Assembly (NCBI GenBank): GCA_023436885.1
Contig: JAEZHI010000025.1
Location: forward strand, 1-64,000
Direction of reading: 5' to 3'
DNA length: 64,000 nt
Source of the DNA: Pseudomonadota bacterium
GTDB taxonomy: Bacteria > Pseudomonadota > Alphaproteobacteria > Rhizobiales > Pleomorphomonadaceae
The first letter of the stretch is position 1; each line of letters starts with the position of its first letter. Made by a program: the position numbers and the translations under genes. The notes under the pieces were generated by a model. It ran no database searches. It was not told where the DNA came from and saw only the letters and a program-made list of their open reading frames with translations. This document shows, one piece after another, positions 58,275 to 64,000 of this stretch.

Positions 58275-59456
58275 TCAACGCTCTTCCGCTGTCAACTCCG
58301 CCTGCCGCCGATGCCTCGCGCGCCCGTCCCAGAGGCCGGCGGCCATCATCACCAATGTGGTCAGCCAACCCAGGTCGAGGAGATCGGCGAAGGGCGCGAC
58401 CAGCAGCGCGGCGAGCGCCAGCGCCGCCACCAGATGCGAAGGGGGAAGGTTGCCATAGACCACCTTCTTGTAGACGGCGCTGCCCAGGAGATAGATCGCC
58501 GGCCCGCCACAAAGCATCAGCGCGTAGGCCGTCTTCACTTCACCGTGCGGGTGGGCCATCACCAGATCGTTGCCGACGGCCGTTGCAATGATGCCGCCGA
58601 CCAGGATGGCGTGGATGTAGTGGAAATAGGCGCCGATGCGACCGGGGTCAGCGGCATGGGTGATCGCCGCCGTGGCATCCTTGCTCGATGTACCGAAATA
58701 GAGCCACCACATGGCGAGTGTGCCGAGAAAGGTGGCCAACATGGCGCTGAGGATCGCCGGGGTCCATGCCTCGATCTCGGCCAGCGTGGCACCGGTGGCC
58801 AGAAGGGTTTCCCCCAGCGCCACGATGACGAACAACTGGCAGCGCTCCGCAAGATGGCCGCCCTCGATCGTCCAGTCGGCAGTGGTTGAGCGGCCGAGCC
58901 GCGGCAGCGCGAAGCCGATCATCGGCGAGACATACTCGCAGGCGACAGCAACACCCCACAGCACCACACGCACCGTTCCCTCGGCGAAAGCGCCGGAGAT
59001 CCAGAACACGGCTGCGATGATCAGCCAGCCGAACATCCGCCGATAGTTGGCCGCGAGCGGATGGCCACTGCCAAGTTCCCAGACGATATAGCCGGTTCGC
59101 CCAACCTGGATCGCCACGTAGGCGAGCGCAAATACCGGGCCGCGTTCGCCGAAGGCGCCGGGGATCGCCGCCGCCATGACGAGACCCGCCAACATCACCG
59201 TGAACAGCAGCCCACGGATGCGCGGCGTTTCCGGATCAAACCAGTTGGTGACCCAGCAGGTATACTGCCAGCCGAGCCACACCGCGAACCACAGGATCAG
59301 CGTTTCAATCGCGCCGATCGAATTGAGATCGTGCAAGAGCTCATGGCTGAGCTGGGTGACCGCGAACACGTAGACGAGGTCGAAGACCAGTTCCTCGTAG
59401 GTGACGCGGGCATGGTGGCCATCGCGGCGGCGCAACAGCGGATGTGCGGCAGTCAT
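58275..59456 (-). CDS. ltrA: Low temperature requirement protein A (LtrA) family
   Basis: 393 residues, about 11 helices. The hallmark VTYEELVFDLVYVFAVTQLSH is near residue 18 onward, followed by CWVTNWFDPETPRIR. Start 59456 gives the normal N-terminus RRRDGHHARVTYEEL. LtrA was named from Listeria growth at low temperature; function in proteobacteria is unproved. Convergent with the GGDEF gene. Confidence 0.9.
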   Translation of the reverse strand: MTAAHPLLRRRDGHHARVTYEELVFDLVYVFAVTQLSHELLHDLNSIGAIETLILWFAVWLGWQYTCWVTNWFDPETPRIRGLLFTVMLAGLVMAAAIPGAFGERGPVFALAYVAIQVGRTGYIVWELGSGHPLAANYRRMFGWLIIAAVFWISGAFAEGTVRVVLWGVAVACEYVSPMIGFALPRLGRSTTADWTIEGGHLAERCQLFVIVALGETLLATGATLAEIEAWTPAILSAMLATFLGTLAMWWLYFGTSSKDATAAITHAADPGRIGAYFHYIHAILVGGIIATAVGNDLVMAHPHGEVKTAYALMLCGGPAIYLLGSAVYKKVVYGNLPPSHLVAALALAALLVAPFADLLDLGWLTTLVMMAAGLWDGRARHRRQAELTAEER

Positions 59457-59553
59457 GCGCCCCACCGCGAGAAACCCTGGTCGTCGATTGCCTGCATGGC
59501 CTATCCCCTTTCGCCGACAATCTATCGGTGTATTCACGGATGCGCCAGCGTGC

Positions 59554-60003
59554 TCACCCCGCGAGAGACTTCTCGAAATAGACGCGGTGGAAACCGTCTT
59601 CGGTGCGCCGGTCCACCTCGACATAGCCGAGGCGGGGATAGATCGCGAGATTGTCGGTCATCTTCTCGTTGGTGTAGAGGCGCACGGCGCAGAAGCCTTG
59701 CCGGCGCGCCGCCGCCTCGCAAAAGCCGATCAGCGCCTTGCCGATGCCACGCCCGGCGACGGATGGCAGCACGGCGACGTTTTCCAGAAGGACATGCCCG
59801 CCCTCTGGCCGGAAAACGATGAAGCCCAGGAAATCGCCCTGCTCGTCCCGCGCCACGTAGGCTTCGCCGGCCGCGATCGCCTGGGCATAATCGGCCAGCA
59901 TCGGCGCCGGCTTGCGTCCGATCGCGGCAACGTAGTGGCCATAGGCCTCGCTGGCGCAACGCCTGATATCGGCCTCATCGTCCGCCACTGCCAGCTGGAT
60001 CAT
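59554..60003 (-). CDS. GNAT family N-acetyltransferase
   Basis: 149 residues. IQLAVADDEADIRRCASEAY at the N-terminus, VAVLPSVAGRGIGKALIGFC with the acetyl-CoA loop GRGIG, and LYTNEKMTDNLAIYPRLGYV, which matches the group of small GNATs of that pattern. GGGAGG precedes the ATG. On the same strand as the NTF2-like gene upstream (52-base gap). Confidence 0.92.
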   Translation of the reverse strand: MIQLAVADDEADIRRCASEAYGHYVAAIGRKPAPMLADYAQAIAAGEAYVARDEQGDFLGFIVFRPEGGHVLLENVAVLPSVAGRGIGKALIGFCEAAARRQGFCAVRLYTNEKMTDNLAIYPRLGYVEVDRRTEDGFHRVYFEKSLAG

Positions 60004-60055
60004 GCCATCCTCCCAAGCCCCTTCTCCGGCAATCTAGTGGCGTGCCCGCGTCCCC

Positions 60056-60433
60056 TCAATGCGTCGGGTCCGGCAGCCCATCGAAGAACATGTAGATGGC
60101 GGCGATCTTGCCGTCCCTGGCCACCACCACGTCCGTGCCGGCATAGGCTGGCGCTTCGCCGGGTGTGCCGGAGATCCATTTGGCGCGGGCGATATCGCCG
60201 GGCAGCACCTCGACGGGGGCGATGATCTCGTAGCGGAAGCTAGGGTGGGTGGCGCGGATGACGCCAGCGATGCGGACGATCTCGGCGGGGCCGCGATAGA
60301 TGCCGTGCGGTTCGACGAATATGGCGTCGTCGGCGTAGATCTCGGCCGCCGTCGCCCGGCGAAGGGCTTCGTCGCCCTCGCCGAATATGCCGTGAAGATT
60401 GCGCTCGATCAGCGTTGCGATGTCCTGGGTCAT
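60056..60433 (-). CDS. NTF2/SnoaL-like protein
   Basis: 125 residues of the NTF2-like fold: a first helix TLIERNLHGIFGEGDEALRR, strand YADDAIFVEPHGIYRGPAEI, and WISGTPGEAPAYAGTDVVVA. GGAG precedes the ATG by nine bases. Divergent from the LysR gene at 60582, which may regulate it. Ligand or reaction unknown. Confidence 0.88.
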   Translation of the reverse strand: MTQDIATLIERNLHGIFGEGDEALRRATAAEIYADDAIFVEPHGIYRGPAEIVRIAGVIRATHPSFRYEIIAPVEVLPGDIARAKWISGTPGEAPAYAGTDVVVARDGKIAAIYMFFDGLPDPTH

Positions 60434-60581
60434 GATGGCTCTCCTTCAATGGGGTCACCCTCGCTGGGTGGCCATGACAGAAGGCTAGCGCCGCCGTGCC
60501 TCGGGCAGAAGCCCGTGGCGGTGGACAGATTATTCAGGCTCGTGGATGATGGGGCGTTGTCCGTTCCGAGAGCTGCCGCCC

Positions 60582-61496
60582 ATGGATCACATTCTAGCCC
60601 TGCGCGCCTTCGTCCGCATTGCCGAGGCCGGCTCGTTCGCCAAGGCGGCGGACTCCATGAACCTGCCGCGCTCGTCGGTCAGCAAGCTGCTGCAGGACCT
60701 CGAGGCGCATCTCGGCGTCAAGCTGGTGGAGCGCACCACCCGCGCCGTGACCGTCACTCACGAGGGCGCCGCCTATCGCGAGCGGGCAGTGCGGGTGCTG
60801 GCCGAGATCGACGAGATGGACAGCACGGTGGCTGGCGGGCGCACCGCGCCGAAGGGCCGCCTCAGGGTGGACGTCGGCTCCAGCCTCGCCAATGTGCTGG
60901 TGATCCCGGCGCTGCCGTCCTTTCACGCCACCTATCCCGAGATCGACCTGCAGCTCGGCATCACCGACCGGGTGGTCGACCTGATCGGCGAGGGTGTCGA
61001 TTGCGTTCTCCGCGTAGGCGGGCTGCCGGACAACAATTCGCTGATTGCCCGCAAGCTCTGCGAGCTTGATCGCGTCACCTGCGCCGCGCCGGCCTACCTT
61101 GAGGGGCGGGAACTGCCACGCGTGCCGGCCGACCTCGAGCGCGGCCACCGCATCATCGCCTACTTCTCCGCCGAAACCGGCCGCACCCAGCCGCTGCGCT
61201 ATATTGAGAACGGCGAGCCGATCGAGATCCAGCCCACAGCGGGCCTGTCGGTCAACGAGAGCACCGCCCACATCACCGCTCTGCTCACCGGCCTCGGCAT
61301 CGGCCAGACCTTCGGCTTCATGATGCGCCAGCACCCGGAGGCGTTGGTCGAGCTGCTGCCCGAGTTCAAGCCGCAAAAACGCACGCTCAACCTGGTCTAT
61401 CCGGCCAGCCGCTTCCCCAGCCAGAAGCTCCGCGCCTTCTCCGACTGGATCGCCGGCATCTGCGCCGCCCACGGGCGGCAGGCAGCCCGCGATTAG
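60582..61496 (+). CDS. LysR family transcriptional regulator
   Basis: 304 residues. ILALRAFVRIAEAGSFAKAA and SSVSKLLQDLEAHLGVKLVE form the DNA-binding domain; the rest is the effector domain, of the CrgA-like subgroup. The start at 60582 gives the usual MDHILALRAF. It lies between the divergent NTF2-GNAT pair and the SDR gene downstream on the same strand; either could be its target. Confidence 0.92.
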   Translation: MDHILALRAFVRIAEAGSFAKAADSMNLPRSSVSKLLQDLEAHLGVKLVERTTRAVTVTHEGAAYRERAVRVLAEIDEMDSTVAGGRTAPKGRLRVDVGSSLANVLVIPALPSFHATYPEIDLQLGITDRVVDLIGEGVDCVLRVGGLPDNNSLIARKLCELDRVTCAAPAYLEGRELPRVPADLERGHRIIAYFSAETGRTQPLRYIENGEPIEIQPTAGLSVNESTAHITALLTGLGIGQTFGFMMRQHPEALVELLPEFKPQKRTLNLVYPASRFPSQKLRAFSDWIAGICAAHGRQAARD

Positions 61497-61522
61497 CATT
61501 ATCCACGCAGATGGATAATGCT
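61495..61522. promoter_or_regulatory. Perfect inverted repeat at the LysR/SDR junction
   Basis: AGCATTATCC (61495-61504) and GGATAATGCT (61513-61522), 10 paired bases around 8. It overlaps the LysR stop codon. No T-run follows, so an operator for the SDR gene is as likely as a terminator. Confidence 0.55.
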
Positions 61523-61691
61523 TCCACCGGCACGGGCTTCTCGCGCCGCGTCTGACCGCCTAGCTTCCGGTCATCGAACACGGCGCCGCAGCGGCCAGAT
61601 GGCCAAGCCCCACGCCGGCAACCTCGAAATTGGAACCTGACAAACGGCCGGCGCTCGGGCTGAACCCTCGCGCTCGCCCATGGAGATCGTC

Positions 61692-62447
61692 ATGAGCAAC
61701 AGACTTCAAGGCAAGATCGCCCTCGTCACCGGCGGCACCAGCGGCATCGGCCTCGCCACCGCCAAGCTTTTCGCCGCCGAGGGCGCCCACGTTTACATCA
61801 CCGGCCGCCGCCAGTCGGCGCTCGACGCGGCCGTCAGGGAGATCGGCGGCAACGCCACCGGCATTCAGGCCGACTCCAGCCGCAACGCCGACCTTGATCG
61901 CCTCTATGCCGAGATCGAAAAGGCGCACGGCCGCCTCGACGTGCTGTTCGCCAATGCCGGCGGTGGCAGCATGCTGCCGCTCGGCCAGATCACCGAAGAG
62001 CAGGTGGACGACACCTTCGGCCGCAACGTCAAGGCGGTGATCTTCACCGTACAGAAGGCGCTGCCGCTCCTCAAAGCCGGATCGTCGGTGATCCTCACCG
62101 GCTCCACCGCCGGCAGCCAGGGCACGGCGGCCTTCTCGGTCTACTCGGCCTCCAAGGCAGCGGTGCGCAACCTCGCCCGCTCCTGGGCGCTCGACCTCAA
62201 GGGCAGCGGCATCCGCGTCAACGTCGTCGCCCCCGGCCCGACACACACCACCGGCCTCGTCGAGCTGGCCGGCGACGACAAGGCGCAGCAGCAGGGCCTC
62301 CTCGATTTCCTCGCCTCCACCGTGCCACTCGGCCGCGTCGGCGAGGCGGAAGAGATCGCCAAGGCCGTGCTGTTCCTCGCCAGCGATGAGTCCAGCTTCG
62401 TCAACGGCGCCGAGCTGTTCGCAGACGGTGGCTCGGCACAGGTGTGA
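61692..62447 (+). CDS. SDR family oxidoreductase
   Basis: 251 residues. TGGTSGIG cofactor loop, NAGGG in the NNAG position, catalytic Ser in LTGSTAGS and YSASK, then NVVAPGPTHT. ATG 61692 is chosen over 61680 because GGAG lies six bases before it. Downstream of the LysR gene on the same strand. Ends at a terminator shared with the convergent monooxygenase gene. Confidence 0.93.
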   Translation: MSNRLQGKIALVTGGTSGIGLATAKLFAAEGAHVYITGRRQSALDAAVREIGGNATGIQADSSRNADLDRLYAEIEKAHGRLDVLFANAGGGSMLPLGQITEEQVDDTFGRNVKAVIFTVQKALPLLKAGSSVILTGSTAGSQGTAAFSVYSASKAAVRNLARSWALDLKGSGIRVNVVAPGPTHTTGLVELAGDDKAQQQGLLDFLASTVPLGRVGEAEEIAKAVLFLASDESSFVNGAELFADGGSAQV

Positions 62448-62453
62448 CGAGAC

Positions 62454-62483
62454 GGCGCGGCGCATCAACCGATGCACCGCGCC
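62454..62483. terminator. Bidirectional terminator
   Basis: GGCGCGG-C-GCATC, loop AACC, GATGC-A-CCGCGCC: a 12-pair stem with one internal mismatch between the convergent SDR and FAD monooxygenase genes. Confidence 0.7.
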
Positions 62484-62498
62484 GCCATCCTGTCAGCC

Positions 62499-63707
62499 TC
62501 ACTCCATCAGCGGATTCTGCCCCATCCGCTGTTCGCCGATGCGGGCAGCGTCGCGCACCACGGCAAAGCCGTAGTCGAGCATCTGCCGCTCGAACCCAGC
62601 GAGCGCATCGCCGAGCGCCATCCGGCCTTCGGCAACCTCACGCAGCGCCCGCCCCAGCAGGGCGCCGTCACGCATCGCCACGTTGGCGCCGCGTCCCAGG
62701 GTCGGCGTCATCGCGTGGATGGCGTCGCCGATCAGTGTGACGTGGTCGGGGCGATCGAGCGCCACGGGCACGCTGGTGAACATGTCGACGGCGAAGAAGG
62801 CCGAGGGATCTCCGGCACCGACGACCGATCGCGCCGCCGCCGGCCATTCGCTCAAAACCTCAAGGGCGATCTCCTGCAACCGGGGGCCCGGGGCTTCGCG
62901 CATCCCGGCGGGAAAATGGCCGTGCCGTCCTCCGACGATGCAGACGACATAATCATCCTCCGCCCGCATGGCGATGCTGGGGATGATCCGGGCCGCCGCC
63001 TTGGCCGGCGGTGTCGGAAAGCGCACCGAGCCGAGACCAAGGAAGACTTTCCGCGCGTCGGCGGCGATGGTGAAGATGTCTTCCAGCGTCTCCACGGGGA
63101 CCAGCCCCTTGGCCGTCGTGAGCGGGATCCGGCCGTAGATGGCGGTAACGCCCGCATCCAGCGTGTCCGCGTGGGGCGCGCGCTGACGGCGCACGGCAGA
63201 TCGGATGCCATCGGCACCGACGAGCACTTGGCCCTGCGCCACCGTGCCATCGTCGAAGTGGGCGATCACGCCGCTGTCGCCCACCTCGTAGCGCTCGAAG
63301 CGCTTGCCATAGCGGATGTCGAGATCGGCGAGCAGGATTTGGCGCAGCGTGGCGCGATCGACGTTGGCATGGGTGTTTCTGGTGGCGCTCGACGGCCAGA
63401 CATCCGGTCCAAGGTCGTCGTGGGTCGGCAGCCGCTTGACCACCGAAAGGTCGGTGGCAAGCAGCGTCGTGAAGGGCAGCGTGGTCTGCGCGGTCGCCTC
63501 AAACAAGGCGAAGAGCACCGGTGACAGCACCTCGGCCAGCGCGCCAAGCGCATCGCCGTCGAGATGCAGCCGATAGCCCTGGGGCCGGGCAAAGGGTTCG
63601 CTGTCCCGCTCGTAGACCGAAAAAGGAATGCCGGCGCGGCGCAGCGATTGGGCAAGACAGAGGCCACCGAGACCGGCGCCGATGATGAGAACCTGGGATT
63701 TGGTCAT
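62499..63707 (-). CDS. FAD-dependent monooxygenase (class A)
   Basis: 402 residues. FAD-binding GxGxxG in VLIIGAGLGGLCLAQSL, the middle motif VLVGADGIRSAVR, and the late LIGDAIHAMTPTLGRGANVA that contacts the FAD ribityl chain. This is the para-hydroxybenzoate-hydroxylase fold used for aromatic hydroxylation and antibiotic modification. Start 63707 has AAGGGA upstream. No neighbouring aromatic pathway genes, so substrate is unknown. Confidence 0.92.
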   Translation of the reverse strand: MTKSQVLIIGAGLGGLCLAQSLRRAGIPFSVYERDSEPFARPQGYRLHLDGDALGALAEVLSPVLFALFEATAQTTLPFTTLLATDLSVVKRLPTHDDLGPDVWPSSATRNTHANVDRATLRQILLADLDIRYGKRFERYEVGDSGVIAHFDDGTVAQGQVLVGADGIRSAVRRQRAPHADTLDAGVTAIYGRIPLTTAKGLVPVETLEDIFTIAADARKVFLGLGSVRFPTPPAKAAARIIPSIAMRAEDDYVVCIVGGRHGHFPAGMREAPGPRLQEIALEVLSEWPAAARSVVGAGDPSAFFAVDMFTSVPVALDRPDHVTLIGDAIHAMTPTLGRGANVAMRDGALLGRALREVAEGRMALGDALAGFERQMLDYGFAVVRDAARIGEQRMGQNPLME

Positions 63708-63900
63708 GCGTCGTCCCTTGCAAACGAGGTTGAGCAAGAGACGCACCGGTGACCTGCCCCAAGGGGCCGGCGCTTGCACGAACGCCAGAGGCGTCACCCG
63801 GACTACCTACCGGGCAGTGACTTTTGCGCGTCACATCCGTTGTAGCCGCTCCTTCCCCGGCCGGCAAGCCAAGGCCTGCCTATGACGCACCCAGCGCGCG

Positions 63901-63931
63901 TCATCCACGCGCAACGAGGACTTCCGGCAGA
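63901..63931 (+). repeat. Degenerate REP-type element
   Basis: TCATCCACGCGCAACGAGGA and CTTCCGGCAGAATGA: recognisably the GAAA-loop form with several changes that break the stem. The region from 63708 to the window end shows no gene. Confidence 0.5.
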
Positions 63932-64000
63932 ATGAAGCGATTGCCCGATATCAAACTCTCCCATACCGACAACCGAGCTTCCTCAACGATACGGAGCAGT

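Noticed and set aside
30961..63931. Scattered palindromic repeats as a CRISPR array
   Set aside because: Copies are far apart, in both orientations and without regular spacers; they are REP elements.

Overview
The window is chromosomal DNA of a high-GC alphaproteobacterium, most probably a Hyphomicrobiales (Rhizobiales) member; Pleomorphomonadaceae is only a guess. The case rests on GC-rich coding with many GTG/TTG starts behind good ribosome binding sites, the mix of families (PrkA-YeaH-SpoVR, several methyl-accepting proteins, LysR/TetR genes divergent from oxidoreductases, LtrA, PACE efflux), and two families of short interspersed repeats. I see no transposase, integrase, rRNA, tRNA or CRISPR array.

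Layout. 0.4-10 kb: small regulator/enzyme modules (cupin, SDR with divergent AraC, MarR-FUSC, a cis-prenyltransferase with a B12 radical SAM enzyme, a winged-helix regulator with a membrane protein, DUF1801, SDR-NTF2 with divergent LysR). 11.5-16.4 kb: the prkA-yeaH-spoVR stress operon. 16.4-19.1 kb: a full-length leucyl-tRNA synthetase of a non-alphaproteobacterial type, preceded by what reads as a complete leader-peptide attenuator. 19.3-25.8 kb: a small membrane protein coupled to a six-helix chemoreceptor, an SDR/TetR pair, two GNAT paralogues (one truncated), and a PAS-GGDEF-EAL protein. 25.9-30.9 kb: MFS, a short YadA-like autotransporter, a secreted protein, and a stand-alone GAPDH with divergent TetR. 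31-34 kb: an accessory-looking stretch with tandem lipoproteins, a frameshifted GNAT, a GNAT relic, an AT-rich secreted protein and many repeats. 34-49 kb: an NPP-type phosphodiesterase, MFS, GST/TetR, a Ymh-family protein, hydrolase/HxlR, an MTA/SAH nucleosidase, a class II aminoacyl-tRNA synthetase catalytic core without anticodon domain, glutathionyl-hydroquinone reductase, azoreductase/LysR and a PACE pump. 49.9-58.2 kb: signalling genes (CHASE3 chemoreceptor, EAL, PAS-PAS chemoreceptor, membrane GGDEF) with an aldo/keto reductase and a PEBP-like protein. 58-64 kb: LtrA, GNAT, NTF2, LysR-SDR and an FAD monooxygenase.

The most interesting object is the leuS locus. The leader encodes a 15-residue peptide with three Leu codons, including adjacent CTT-CTA. 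It is followed by mutually exclusive 1:2, 2:3 and 3:4 stems and a T-rich terminator just upstream of a LeuRS whose N-terminus is unlike the usual alphaproteobacterial enzyme. The simplest reading is an auxiliary LeuRS switched on when charged tRNA-Leu runs short, for example when the housekeeping LeuRS is inhibited. Second in interest are the free-standing class II synthetase core, the cis-prenyltransferase/B12-radical-SAM pair, and palindromic REP pairs (REPIN-like) whose stems vary with compensating changes.
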